Below, piece after piece: positions 1 through 8,155 of a stretch of DNA of 17,865 nucleotides (position 1 is its first letter; every line of letters starts with the position of its first letter). The DNA comes from VAUL01 sp964603155 (lineage in GTDB: Bacteria > Desulfobacterota > Desulfuromonadia > Desulfuromonadales > BM103): assembly GCA_964603155.1 (NCBI GenBank), contig CAZRTZ010000053.1:1-17865 (forward strand), read 5' to 3'. The notes below the pieces were generated by a model. The model saw nothing but the letters and a program-made list of their open reading frames with translations. It was not told the DNA's origin and did not search any database. The position numbers were made by a program, and so were the translations under genes.

Positions 1-1702
1 GGCCGCCGGCGGCCAGGACACCTACACCTGGACCATCGACCGGCCCGGCACCTTCCTGCTGCAGAGTGGCTCCCACGTATCCGCCCAGGTGCCGATGGGG
101 CTCTACGCCGTGGTGAAGAAGAACGCCGTGGACGGGGTTTCCCCCGCCGGCGAGGCCTACGGAGCGACTACGCCCTTCCAGAATGAGGTCGTATTTCTCT
201 TCAGCGAGGTCGATCCGGCACTCAACAATGCCGTCGCCACAGGAATCTTGGGCACACCCGCCTATCCGAGCACGATCAGTTACGAACCGAAGTACTTCCT
301 CGTCAACGGCGACCCCTTCCCCTTCGGCGACACCCATACTTGGGTTGGAGATGTCAACCAAGATGCCTTGGTGCGGTTCGTCAATGCCGGCCTGTCGACC
401 CGCGCCCCCACCGTGGTCGGAGGCCACTGGCGTCTGGTGGCGGAAGACGGCTTCCCCTACGTGAACGAGAAGCTCCAGTCCTCCCTCGACCTGACCGCCG
501 GCAAAACGCTGGACATCATCGGCACGTCGGCCGTGCAGGGGTACTTCCCCATCTACGACCGCACCCTTGGCACAACCAACGCCGACACCTCAACCGGCGG
601 CATGCTCACCTACCTGGAGATTGGCCCGAGCCACCTCACCCCCGGAAGCCAGGCGATCCTCACCATCACCAAGACCGGCCTGGGCACCGGCACAGTGCAA
701 TCTGCCAGCCTTCCCGGGGGCATTATCTGCGCTCTTGATCCCCTTGTCGGCTGCAGCGAGCACTACCTCCCCGGTACCGAGTTGCGTCTGACGGCGGTCG
801 CCAATCCGGGCTCCGTTTTCGCCGGCTGGACCGGCTGCACGCCGATTGCCGGGCTGAACGACTGTCTGGTGACGCTGGCCGCCGACACCACGGTAACGGC
901 CAGCTTCATACAGGCAACCACCCGGGTAGGGGTATTCCGTGCTGGGCAGTGGTTCCTCGACAAGGGAGATTTAGGGTGGCAGAACACTGACACAGTCTAT
1001 CCCGCTCCCGGCTTCGGTGCTGCAACGGACATCCCGGTTGCAGGCGACATGAACGGTGATGGCGTCAGCGAGGTAGGCGTTTATCGTCCGGCTACCGGTG
1101 CCTGGTATTTCGATCTCGATGGCAATGGAGCCTGGAGCGGTTGTGGCCTCGATCTCTGTCTGACGGCGTTTGGCGCCCCCACGGACCTGCCGGTGGTCGG
1201 CGACTGGGACGGCAACGGCAGAGACGAAGTCGGCGTCTACCGTCAGGGCCAGTGGTACTTCGACATGGATGGCAACGGCACGTGGAATCCTGCCATTGAT
1301 GCCTTCAAGCAGGCGTTCGGCGCCCCCTCCGATCTGCCGGTGGCCGGCGACTGGAATGGTGACGGCAAGGACGAAATCGGGGTTTACCGCCAGGGCACCT
1401 GGTATCTCGACAACGGCAACGGTCGGTGGGATGATCCGGCTGACCCGACAGTGACCAATCCGGACACTGTCTATGCCAGCGCAGGGGGTTTCGGTGCCGC
1501 AACCGACTTGCCAGTGGCAGGAGAGGTCAACAACGACGGTCGTGCCGAGGTCGGCGTCTACAGACCGTCGACCGGCCAGTGGTATTTCGACTTGGACAAT
1601 AGTGGTACGTGGGGAGGTTGTCTTGACGCGGGTGGTTTAGACCTTTGCGTGCCACCCTTCGGTGCCCCGACCGACAAACCGGTCGTCGGCACCTGGCGAT
1701 GA
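1..1702 (+). CDS. Cupredoxin/multicopper-oxidase-like secreted protein with InlB-type and FG-GAP-like repeats (5' truncated)
   Basis: The frame is open from base 2, so the N-terminus lies outside the window; the first in-frame ATG at 89 is internal. Residues encoded at about 2-630 look like a multicopper-oxidase cupredoxin region: a GTFLLQSGSHV segment followed by MGLYAVV, then a second domain with VRFVNAGL, GHWRLVAEDGFPY, AGKTLDII and GGMLTYLEI. Only one plausible copper-ligand His (in SGSHV) is visible, so catalytic activity cannot be claimed. Bases about 654-915 encode a divergent InlB B-type repeat (GTGTV, FAGWTGC, VTASF, with Cys pairs). Bases 920-1702 encode five units of about 45-55 residues of the form VGVYR-x-G-x-WYFD...FGAPTDLPVAGDWNGDG, each carrying an Asp/Asn-rich calcium-type loop. 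The stop at 1700-1702 is followed by a strong terminator. The protein is probably extracytoplasmic. Repeat units 1-3 are nucleotide-identical to those of the downstream protease. Confidence 0.8.
   Translation, partial: AAGGQDTYTWTIDRPGTFLLQSGSHVSAQVPMGLYAVVKKNAVDGVSPAGEAYGATTPFQNEVVFLFSEVDPALNNAVATGILGTPAYPSTISYEPKYFLVNGDPFPFGDTHTWVGDVNQDALVRFVNAGLSTRAPTVVGGHWRLVAEDGFPYVNEKLQSSLDLTAGKTLDIIGTSAVQGYFPIYDRTLGTTNADTSTGGMLTYLEIGPSHLTPGSQAILTITKTGLGTGTVQSASLPGGIICALDPLVGCSEHYLPGTELRLTAVANPGSVFAGWTGCTPIAGLNDCLVTLAADTTVTASFIQATTRVGVFRAGQWFLDKGDLGWQNTDTVYPAPGFGAATDIPVAGDMNGDGVSEVGVYRPATGAWYFDLDGNGAWSGCGLDLCLTAFGAPTDLPVVGDWDGNGRDEVGVYRQGQWYFDMDGNGTWNPAIDAFKQAFGAPSDLPVAGDWNGDGKDEIGVYRQGTWYLDNGNGRWDDPADPTVTNPDTVYASAGGFGAATDLPVAGEVNNDGRAEVGVYRPSTGQWYFDLDNSGTWGGCLDAGGLDLCVPPFGAPTDKPVVGTWR
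923..1422 (+). repeat. 500-bp perfect direct repeat, copy 1
   Basis: Bases 923-1422 match 4059-4558 at every position in a manual line-by-line comparison (constant offset 3136). The first mismatches are at 922/4058 and 1423/4559. The copy encodes repeat units 1-3 and the start of unit 4 of the C-terminal domain. The sequence on both sides diverges sharply, which points to recent gene conversion or duplication. Confidence 0.97.
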
Positions 1703-1735
1703 GCGTTTAATCATTCTAGTTTGTTTTAATACCAG

Positions 1736-1778
1736 CAAGGGGGTGCATCGTGCTAAACTTGATGCACCCCCTTGTTTT
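1736..1778 (+). terminator. Rho-independent terminator after the cupredoxin-repeat gene
   Basis: A perfect 14-bp stem (1736-1749 with 1761-1774), rich in G:C at caaggggg/cccccttg, encloses an 11-nt loop and is followed by TTTT at 1775-1778. It lies 33 nt after the stop at 1702. It separates the upstream gene from the lipoprotein/protease pair, although no clear promoter is visible between 1779 and 1827. Confidence 0.9.
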
Positions 1779-1827
1779 ACCTGTAAGGGAAACGGGATCA
1801 CAGGATCCGGAACCAGGAGAAATATTG

Positions 1828-2316
1828 ATGTTGGTTGTTCGGAAGGGTGTGACGATACAGACCTTGGCAGCAAAATCTTTTGTCATCGGGCTATTGGGGC
1901 TGGCCTGTTTCGGTCTTGCCGGCTGTTCGGCGATAAACAGACAGACTCCTGACACGTCGCCTGCTGCCGTTTCCCTGCAGAGCGCCGAGGAGCGGCTTGG
2001 TATTCGGGTGGAAGCCCTGCGCTGGTCCGCCGATGGCTACATGCTCGATTTCCGCTACCGGGTCGTCGATCCTGAAAAGGCCCGACCCATCCTGACACGT
2101 TCCATCAAACCCTATATCATCGACGAGGCCAGCGGCGCCAAATTCCTGATCCCCAGTGCACCCAAGGTCGGGGCCATGCGGCAGACGACCCTTGAGCCGG
2201 AGGCCGGCCGGGCCTACTGGCTGCTCTTCGCCAATCCTGCCAGATATATCAAGCCGGGCAGTCTGGTGACCGTGGTGGTCGGCGAAGAACGCCTGGAGCA
2301 TCTGGTTGTCGAATAA
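1828..2316 (+). CDS. Conserved-type small lipoprotein of unknown function
   Basis: The ATG at 1828 was chosen because AGGAGA at 1815-1820 lies 7 nt upstream; longer frames start inside the terminator hairpin. The 162-aa product has a positively charged N-terminus (RK), a hydrophobic stretch and the lipobox LAGC with Cys33, so it is predicted to be lipidated and exported. The mature part is about 130 residues and mostly beta-like (LDFRYRVVDP, YIIDEASG, SLVTVVVGEERLEHLVVE), with no recognisable catalytic motif. It ends 26 nt before the chosen protease start, so the two are probably co-transcribed and perhaps coupled. A role as a partner or chaperone of the neighbouring secreted proteins is inference only. 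I do not recognise a named family. Confidence 0.85.
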   Translation: MLVVRKGVTIQTLAAKSFVIGLLGLACFGLAGCSAINRQTPDTSPAAVSLQSAEERLGIRVEALRWSADGYMLDFRYRVVDPEKARPILTRSIKPYIIDEASGAKFLIPSAPKVGAMRQTTLEPEAGRAYWLLFANPARYIKPGSLVTVVVGEERLEHLVVE

Positions 2317-2342
2317 CGGTGAAGGTGAATGGGTCTAGAACC

Positions 2343-4808
2343 ATGCGCCTGCTCGCGGCCACACTGCTGATCGTTTTTGCTTGGCCGATCCTCCCGGCCG
2401 CGGCGGCGCTCGAACCGCAACTCCAGTCAAAGCTTGAGAAGCTCCTGCCGGGAGAGGAAATCTCGGTTGTTGTCACCTTGGCCAACCAGGTCACACTCGA
2501 CCGCTTCCTGAACAACACCCGTAAACTTCGCAGCCTTTCCGCCGCAGGCCGACGACAGCACAGACAGGAGCTGATCACGGCCCTCAAAGACAAGGCAACG
2601 GCTACGCAGGGGCCGCTCAGCAACTTTCTGCACGGAAGAGGCGCCAGGCAAATAGAATCCCTATGGATTTTCAATGGTCTGACGGTTACGGCCAGTCGCG
2701 CGCTCATCGAAGAGTTGGCGGTCAGGCCGGAGGTTGCAGAGGTCAGACTGAATGGAACGCTACAGTTGCCGGTCTACACCGTCAGTCAGACAACCGGCCC
2801 GGAGTGGAATCTGTTGGCTATCCACGCGCCGGAACTGTGGGGTCTCGGCTTCACCGGTCAGGGGGTGGTGATCGCTACCCTCGATTCCGGCGTGGACCTT
2901 AACCATGTGGCGTTGGGAGCGAAATGGCGGGGGGGCTCAAACAGCTGGTTCGATCCCTATGGTGAGCACCCTGCTCTCCCCTTCGATGCTGATGGTCACG
3001 GGACCGCCGTTACCGGAATCCTCGTAGGAGGAAGCGCAGACGGAACTCCCATTGGGGTGGCTCCCGGTGCCCGCTGGATTGCCGCCAAGATCTTCAATGA
3101 TGTGGGCGTAGCGGAAAATTCTCGCATTCACCAGGCATTTCAGTGGCTACTTGATCCCGATGGCAACCCTGGGACCGACGACAGCCCGGATATCGTCAAC
3201 AACTCCTGGGGGCTCGATCTCTTTCCCGGTGCATGTTTAGAGGAATTTCGCGCCGACGTTCAGGCACTACGGGCCGCGGGTATCGCCATGACTTTTGCGG
3301 GCGGCAACACCGGCGGGGCTGCCGGTAGCGACATCAGCCCGGCCAATTATCCGGAGTCTTTCGCCGTCGGAGCTATCGACCAGTCTCTGGCTATCCCTCT
3401 CTTCAGTGCCCGTGGTCCTTCCAGTTGCGACGGGGCACTCTATCCCGAAGTCGTGGCACCGGGCGTCCACATCAAAGTTGCTGACCTGACCCTGGGAGGA
3501 GTCTTTCCCGCTGCTTACGCCGTGGTCGAGGGGACCTCTTTTGCCTCGCCCCATGTGGCCGGGGCCATGGCCCTGTTGCTCTCGGCCCAACCAGGCCAGT
3601 CAGTTGGCCAGTTGGAAGTCGCATTGAGACAGACGGCTGCCGATATCGGCCAAACGGGCGCCGATAACAGTTCCGGATCCGGACTCATCAATCTCCTCGC
3701 GGCTTACTCCTATCTTGCCGACCACGCTCCGAATATCGCGATCCTTCCTTCAGCAAGCTACTTCAACTTCGGCAGGGTTCCGGTGAACGGCTCGTCTTCT
3801 CAGTCCTTTACCATAACCAATGTCGGCGTCACCGACCTGCTGATCGGCGATATGGCTCTGTCAGGAGCGAACCTTGCCGAGTTCTCTTTAGGCAGCGACA
3901 GCTGTTCTTTGCGCAGCTTGGCACCAAACGCAAGTTGCTCCTTCATGGGCGCTTTCACGCCGCAGACACCTGGCTATAAAACAGCCACATTGCAGATCCC
4001 TTCCAACGATCCGGATACACCTTTCGCAGCCATCACTCTCGCCGGCAATAGAGAAGTGCGGGTAGGGGTATTCCGTGCTGGGCAGTGGTTCCTCGACAAG
4101 GGAGATTTAGGGTGGCAGAACACTGACACAGTCTATCCCGCTCCCGGCTTCGGTGCTGCAACGGACATCCCGGTTGCAGGCGACATGAACGGTGATGGCG
4201 TCAGCGAGGTAGGCGTTTATCGTCCGGCTACCGGTGCCTGGTATTTCGATCTCGATGGCAATGGAGCCTGGAGCGGTTGTGGCCTCGATCTCTGTCTGAC
4301 GGCGTTTGGCGCCCCCACGGACCTGCCGGTGGTCGGCGACTGGGACGGCAACGGCAGAGACGAAGTCGGCGTCTACCGTCAGGGCCAGTGGTACTTCGAC
4401 ATGGATGGCAACGGCACGTGGAATCCTGCCATTGATGCCTTCAAGCAGGCGTTCGGCGCCCCCTCCGATCTGCCGGTGGCCGGCGACTGGAATGGTGACG
4501 GCAAGGACGAAATCGGGGTTTACCGCCAGGGCACCTGGTATCTCGACAACGGCAACGGCCGCTGGGATGCCGGCATCGACATGGTAATCGGCAGTTTTGG
4601 GGCCGCGACCGATCTGCCGGTCGCGGGAGATGTTGACGACGACGGCTGTGCAGAAGTTGGCGTCTACCGTCCGTCGACCGGCTTGTGGTACTTCGACCTG
4701 GAGAACAATGGCTGGACAATGTGCCTGGCTGATGGTGGCACCGATCTCTGTGTGCCGGCCTTCGGTGCTCCCACCGATAAACCCGTGCTCGGAGTATGGC
4801 AACCCTAA
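2343..4808 (+). CDS. Secreted subtilisin-like serine protease (S8) with a choice-of-anchor/ASH-like domain and C-terminal FG-GAP-like repeats
   Basis: The start is ambiguous: GTG 2319 sits 2 nt after the lipoprotein stop, while ATG 2343 gives a typical signal peptide (MRLLAATLL... ending PAAAA). Neither has a strong ribosome-binding site. From 2343 the protein is 821 aa. Residues about 20-140 form an inhibitor-like propeptide region. The subtilase domain carries the full catalytic set: Asp181 in IATLDSGVD, His219 in DGHGTAVTG, Asn322 in FAGGNTGG (oxyanion hole) and Ser399 in EGTSFASPHVAGA. Residues about 475-570 (YFNFGRVPVNGSSSQSFTI, SCSFMGAFTP) resemble the choice-of-anchor D / ASH beta-sandwich. 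The last ~250 residues are five FG-GAP/VCBS-like units. It should be an active extracellular or surface endopeptidase; the repeat domain may handle calcium binding, adhesion or folding. Units 1-3 are identical in DNA to those of the upstream gene. Confidence 0.92.
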   Translation: MRLLAATLLIVFAWPILPAAAALEPQLQSKLEKLLPGEEISVVVTLANQVTLDRFLNNTRKLRSLSAAGRRQHRQELITALKDKATATQGPLSNFLHGRGARQIESLWIFNGLTVTASRALIEELAVRPEVAEVRLNGTLQLPVYTVSQTTGPEWNLLAIHAPELWGLGFTGQGVVIATLDSGVDLNHVALGAKWRGGSNSWFDPYGEHPALPFDADGHGTAVTGILVGGSADGTPIGVAPGARWIAAKIFNDVGVAENSRIHQAFQWLLDPDGNPGTDDSPDIVNNSWGLDLFPGACLEEFRADVQALRAAGIAMTFAGGNTGGAAGSDISPANYPESFAVGAIDQSLAIPLFSARGPSSCDGALYPEVVAPGVHIKVADLTLGGVFPAAYAVVEGTSFASPHVAGAMALLLSAQPGQSVGQLEVALRQTAADIGQTGADNSSGSGLINLLAAYSYLADHAPNIAILPSASYFNFGRVPVNGSSSQSFTITNVGVTDLLIGDMALSGANLAEFSLGSDSCSLRSLAPNASCSFMGAFTPQTPGYKTATLQIPSNDPDTPFAAITLAGNREVRVGVFRAGQWFLDKGDLGWQNTDTVYPAPGFGAATDIPVAGDMNGDGVSEVGVYRPATGAWYFDLDGNGAWSGCGLDLCLTAFGAPTDLPVVGDWDGNGRDEVGVYRQGQWYFDMDGNGTWNPAIDAFKQAFGAPSDLPVAGDWNGDGKDEIGVYRQGTWYLDNGNGRWDAGIDMVIGSFGAATDLPVAGDVDDDGCAEVGVYRPSTGLWYFDLENNGWTMCLADGGTDLCVPAFGAPTDKPVLGVWQP
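4059..4558 (+). repeat. 500-bp perfect direct repeat, copy 2
   Basis: This is the partner of 923-1422, in the same orientation with start positions 3136 bp apart. It lies in frame in the protease C-terminus. After 4558 the two genes still encode related units 4 and 5, but with many synonymous and non-synonymous changes and length differences. Confidence 0.97.
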
Positions 4809-4848
4809 GGCCGTTGCAAAGGCAAGCCCGGGGCAAAGACCGCTTCGC

Positions 4849-5823
4849 TTAGAGTAACCAGTTGCGACTTCGCTCCAACGGGCAGGGGACCACCTGCACC
4901 CGGCGTTCGCTGCCTCCACCGCTGACCAGCACCTCGACCTCCCCTTCCCCGCTCCCCTTGCCGTAGCCGGCCACAACTGCAGCGGCGCTGGCCACATCGG
5001 CCTCGTCCGGCGAGCCGCTGAGCACTCCCAACGGGCCGCTGAAGCCGATGACCCGCACCAGCAGATCCCGCTCCCCGGCCAGTCCGTGCAGACTTTCATT
5101 GTCCTGCTGGTTGCGTCCGACCGCCAGCCGCGCCCGGGGCGACAGGCGAAACTGCCGCCCGGTTTTAAGCAACTCGACATCGCCGACCGTACACTCCGGC
5201 TCATGGTTCACCAGGTCGCGCAACCGGTCGGAAAAATGTTTTTCGGTGAGAAGGCACCCGCCCCCCGACGAAGGGTATTCGGTCAGCCCCCACTCCTTGG
5301 CCAGTTCCTCCTGACGCCGGCGGCTGCGCCCCTGGATGTCGAGGAGCTGTGAGCGATCGACCAGCCCCTGCTCTTCCATCGCCGTTATCGGCAGCAATTT
5401 GGCACTCATCGGCCGCAGAATGCGCTCCGGACAGCCAGAATAGTTGGCAACCGCCCGCAACGCGGAGAGATTCTGACTCATCGGCCTCTGGCCGAGAACC
5501 TCCCCGGAGAAGAGAAAGTCAAACCTTTCAGCGCCCATGATCTCGCCGGCCATCCGGAACATCATGGCATGGCAGTCGATGCAGGGATTCATGTTCTTGC
5601 CATAACCGTAGCGGGGAGACTTGACCATCTCCAGATGCATGGCGCCGATGTCCCGCACCAAGAGAGGAATGCCGAGCTGTTCGGCGGCACGCCGCGCTTT
5701 TTGGGCGCCGAAAAACGGGGTGACAAAGGCGATGCAGGTCACATCGACCCCCTGGCGATTGAGGCACAGGGCGGCGAGACTGCTGTCCAATCCTCCGGAA
5801 AGGAGGCCGAGGGCCTTACTCAT
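4849..5823 (-). CDS. PP-loop ATPase related to tRNA thiolation enzymes (MnmA/ThiI-like)
   Basis: The ATG at 5823 was chosen over an upstream TTG at 5853 because GGAG lies about 6 nt ahead and the PP-loop then falls at the N-terminus. The 324-aa product has SGGLDSS at residues 9-15, the pyrophosphatase-type ATP loop that adenylates substrates. Further motifs are NPCIDCH (Cys81, Cys84), which resembles the first catalytic-Cys region of MnmA, SGEVLGQRPMSQ at 106-117, Cys131, and a GGGCLLT motif with Cys190. Several conserved-looking cysteines fit sulfur transfer or an Fe-S cluster. The C-terminal ~130 residues do not look like the MnmA beta-barrel, so it is not a standard MnmA. Substrate unknown; tRNA or another sulfur acceptor is the best inference. 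It converges on the protease gene (40-bp gap) and diverges from pilT. Confidence 0.85.
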   Translation of the reverse strand: MSKALGLLSGGLDSSLAALCLNRQGVDVTCIAFVTPFFGAQKARRAAEQLGIPLLVRDIGAMHLEMVKSPRYGYGKNMNPCIDCHAMMFRMAGEIMGAERFDFLFSGEVLGQRPMSQNLSALRAVANYSGCPERILRPMSAKLLPITAMEEQGLVDRSQLLDIQGRSRRRQEELAKEWGLTEYPSSGGGCLLTEKHFSDRLRDLVNHEPECTVGDVELLKTGRQFRLSPRARLAVGRNQQDNESLHGLAGERDLLVRVIGFSGPLGVLSGSPDEADVASAAAVVAGYGKGSGEGEVEVLVSGGGSERRVQVVPCPLERSRNWLL

Positions 5824-5897
5824 GGAGACTCCGAAACAGGGATTTTTTCGCAACGACTAGCATGGAATCGGACGCCGCCGCAAGAGCCCGAAGCAGG

Positions 5898-5926
5898 TTG
5901 ACTCGCCCCCTCCCCTTTGTCAGAAT
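5898..5926 (+). promoter_or_regulatory. Candidate sigma-70 promoter for pilT
   Basis: TTGACT (5898-5903), a 17-nt spacer and CAGAAT (5921-5926) lie 45 nt upstream of the pilT ATG in the divergent intergenic region. The -35 matches the consensus at 5 of 6 positions and the -10 at 4 of 6. Confidence 0.5.
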
Positions 5927-5970
5927 GCAGCTTCCTTTAACTTTGCCCTGACAGGGTGGCGGGGGTTGCC

Positions 5971-7050
5971 ATGGCCAAGATAGACGCGCTATTCAAGCTG
6001 ATGAAGCAACAGGGGGCCAGCGACCTGCACATCTCCAGCGGCGCTCCGCCGATCTTCCGTCTGAATGGCGAGATGGAAAAACTGAACTACCCGCCGCTGA
6101 CCGATCAGCAGGCACGCGCGCTGCTGTTCGAGATCCTCACCGACGAACAGCGCGCCGGCTTCGAAGGCCGCCGCGACATCGATTTCGCCTATGCTCTTCC
6201 CGAAGTGGCCCGCTTCCGCGGCAACCTCATGGAAACCCATCGGGGGATCGCCGGCGTGTTCCGCATCATCCCCAGCAAAATCCTTACCGCCGATCAGTTG
6301 GGGCTGCCGGCCGGATTGCGCAAACTGACCATGCTCAAGAAAGGGCTGGTGCTGGTCACCGGCCCGACCGGCTCGGGGAAATCGACCACCCTGGCGGCGA
6401 TGATCGATCTGATCAACAAGAGTCGCCGTGAGCACATCCTGACCCTCGAGGACCCGCTCGAGTTCGTCCACGAGAACCAGAGCTCCCTGGTCAACCAGCG
6501 CCAGATCGGCCAGCACTCGCAATCGTTTGCCAATGCCCTGCGCGCGGCGCTGCGCGAGGATCCCGACGTTATCCTGGTGGGCGAGATGCGCGACCTGGAG
6601 ACGATCTCCCTGGCGATGACCGCCGCCGAGACCGGGCATCTGGTCTTCGGCACCCTGCACACCAACTCCGCGGCCAAGACCATCGACCGCATCATCGACG
6701 CCTTCCCCAAGGATACCCAGGAACAGGTCCGCACCATGCTCGGCGAAAGCCTCAAGGGGGTCATCTGCCAGCAGCTGCTGCGCAAGGCTGACGGCAAGGG
6801 GCGCGTAGCCGCGCTGGAGATCATGATCTGCAACCCCGCCATCGCCAACCTGATCCGCGAAGGGAAAACCTTCCAGATCCCCTCCATCATGCAAACCGCC
6901 AAGGGGGACGGCATGCAGCTGATGGATCAGCACCTGCAGGAGCTTCTCAAAGGGAAACACGTTACTGCCGAAGAGGCCTACCGCTGTGCCATGGACAAAA
7001 AGTTTTTCGAACAGTTTCTCCCCCAGCAGGCACGCCGCCCGCAACCCTGA
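5971..7050 (+). CDS. pilT: Type IV pilus retraction ATPase PilT
   Basis: PilT is the cytoplasmic hexameric motor that depolymerises type IV pili for twitching motility. The ATG at 5971 gives MAKIDALFKLMKQQGASDLHI, the usual PilT N-terminus; a GTG at 5956 would add five residues. The 359-aa product is of normal family length. Motifs: ASDLHIS at residues 17-23, Walker A GPTGSGKST (131-139), Asp box ILTLEDPLEF around Glu160, Walker B ILVGEMRD with Glu205, His box GHLVFGTLHTN (His230), and the C-terminal AIANLIREGK motif characteristic of PilT rather than PilB. No pilus gene is adjacent; the next gene, moaA, starts 69 nt after the stop. The family assignment is secure; whether this is the main PilT or one of several paralogs cannot be told here. 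Confidence 0.96.
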   Translation: MAKIDALFKLMKQQGASDLHISSGAPPIFRLNGEMEKLNYPPLTDQQARALLFEILTDEQRAGFEGRRDIDFAYALPEVARFRGNLMETHRGIAGVFRIIPSKILTADQLGLPAGLRKLTMLKKGLVLVTGPTGSGKSTTLAAMIDLINKSRREHILTLEDPLEFVHENQSSLVNQRQIGQHSQSFANALRAALREDPDVILVGEMRDLETISLAMTAAETGHLVFGTLHTNSAAKTIDRIIDAFPKDTQEQVRTMLGESLKGVICQQLLRKADGKGRVAALEIMICNPAIANLIREGKTFQIPSIMQTAKGDGMQLMDQHLQELLKGKHVTAEEAYRCAMDKKFFEQFLPQQARRPQP

Positions 7051-7119
7051 TTTGCCCGATCGGGGGAGAAAGTGCTAGGGTAAGATAAGATTGGACTTAT
7101 CTCTTCCGGGACTGTACCT

Positions 7120-8100
7120 GTGCTAGACCCCTTCGGGCGCTCCATCCAGTATCTGCGCCTCTCCATTACCGACCGCTGCAACCTGCGCTGCCGTTACTGC
7201 ATGCCGGAAGAAGGCGTGCCGTCTTTGGCCCATGGCGACATCCTCTCCTACGAGGAGCTGATGCGAATTGCCCGTGTGGCCGTCGCTCTGGGCATTCGCA
7301 AGATCCGCGTCACCGGCGGCGAGCCCCTGATCCGCCGTGGGGTGGTCGACTTCATCGCCCAACTGGCCACACTTCCCGGGCGTCCCGAGATCGTGCTGAC
7401 CACCAATGGCCTGCGCTTGGCCGAGCTGGCTGTCCCGCTCAAGGCCGCCGGCCTGCAGCGCGTCAATGTCAGTCTCGATACGCTGCGCCCCGAGCGCTTC
7501 CGGCAGCTCACCCGGCGCGACGGCCTGGAGCAGGTGCTGGCCGGACTGACCGCTGCCGAGCAGGCCGGGCTGACCCCGGTCAAGGTCAACGTCATTCCGC
7601 TCAAAGGTGTCAATGCCGATGAGCTGCTGGACTTTGCCCGGTTGACGCTGGAGCACCCTTGGGAGGTGCGTTTCATCGAATTCATGCCAATCAGCCCGGA
7701 CCTGGAGTTTTCTCCTGCCAACCGCATTCCGATGGCGGATGTCGAACAGCTGCTCATGCCGCTCGGCTCCCTGGAGCCCCTGCCACCCCGCGAATCGGCC
7801 GGTCCGGCCAAGCGCTATCGCCTGCTGGGGGCACGCGGCTGCATCGGCCTGATCCCGGCGGTTTCCGGGCATTTCTGTCCCGAGTGCAATCGGTTGCGCG
7901 TCACTGCCGACGGGCGGGTACGCGGCTGCCTGTTCGGCAACCAGGAGGTTGACCTGAAGACGGTATTGCGCGGGGAGGGAGATGATCAGGCGCTCGCCGA
8001 TCTGCTTAGGGAGGCGGTTGGTGCCAAGCCCGAAAAGCACGTGATCGGCTCACCGGGATTCAAGGCGCCGAACCGTGGGATGCACGGGATAGGAGGATAA
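7120..8100 (+). CDS. moaA: GTP 3',8-cyclase MoaA (molybdenum cofactor step 1)
   Basis: MoaA is a radical-SAM enzyme that converts GTP to (8S)-3',8-cyclo-7,8-dihydro-GTP; with MoaC this yields cyclic pyranopterin monophosphate. The start is GTG 7120, giving MLDPFGRSIQYLRLSITDRC, the canonical family N-terminus; the ribosome-binding site is weak. The 326-aa product has the radical-SAM CxxxCxxC cysteines at Cys20, Cys24 and Cys27, the TGGEPL SAM-binding motif, and the second-cluster motif CPECNRLRVTADGRVRGCLF. The C-terminus ends in GIGG; the terminal double glycine is required in known MoaA. moaC lies 7.6 kb away on the same strand. A 7-bp inverted repeat (agataag/cttatct, 7083-7102) sits in the leader, 18 nt before the start, and could affect translation; that is speculative. 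Confidence 0.97.
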   Translation: MLDPFGRSIQYLRLSITDRCNLRCRYCMPEEGVPSLAHGDILSYEELMRIARVAVALGIRKIRVTGGEPLIRRGVVDFIAQLATLPGRPEIVLTTNGLRLAELAVPLKAAGLQRVNVSLDTLRPERFRQLTRRDGLEQVLAGLTAAEQAGLTPVKVNVIPLKGVNADELLDFARLTLEHPWEVRFIEFMPISPDLEFSPANRIPMADVEQLLMPLGSLEPLPPRESAGPAKRYRLLGARGCIGLIPAVSGHFCPECNRLRVTADGRVRGCLFGNQEVDLKTVLRGEGDDQALADLLREAVGAKPEKHVIGSPGFKAPNRGMHGIGG

Positions 8101-8101
8101 A

Positions 8102-8133
8102 AACAGGCCCGCCGGAAACCCGGCGGGCCTGTT
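8102..8133. terminator. Bidirectional terminator between moaA and the triheme cytochrome
   Basis: A perfect 14-bp GC-rich stem (8102-8115 with 8120-8133) with a 4-nt loop starts 2 nt after the moaA stop. Read on the minus strand, the hairpin is followed by a run of T residues (complement of the A run at 8099-8103), so it ends the cytochrome transcript particularly well. On the plus strand the U-tract is weak. Confidence 0.9.
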
Positions 8134-8155
8134 CCTTCGTTGTGGAGAACGTCGC

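Noticed and set aside
923..4558. A composite transposon or insertion sequence bounded by the 500-bp direct repeats
   Set aside because: The repeats are coding, in frame and domain-bounded, and nothing between them resembles a transposase.
4107..5204. A 365-aa minus-strand frame across the protease 3' end and the PP-loop gene
   Set aside because: It is antisense to conserved FG-GAP-like repeats and in another frame of the PP-loop gene; low-complexity composition and no start signals.
5989..7044. A 351-aa minus-strand frame opposite pilT
   Set aside because: PilT motifs are complete on the plus strand; the reverse frame is compositional only.
7083..7102. The agataag/cttatct hairpin in the moaA leader as a molybdenum-cofactor riboswitch
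   Set aside because: It is far too short and simple for the Moco RNA motif; it is at most a minor leader hairpin.
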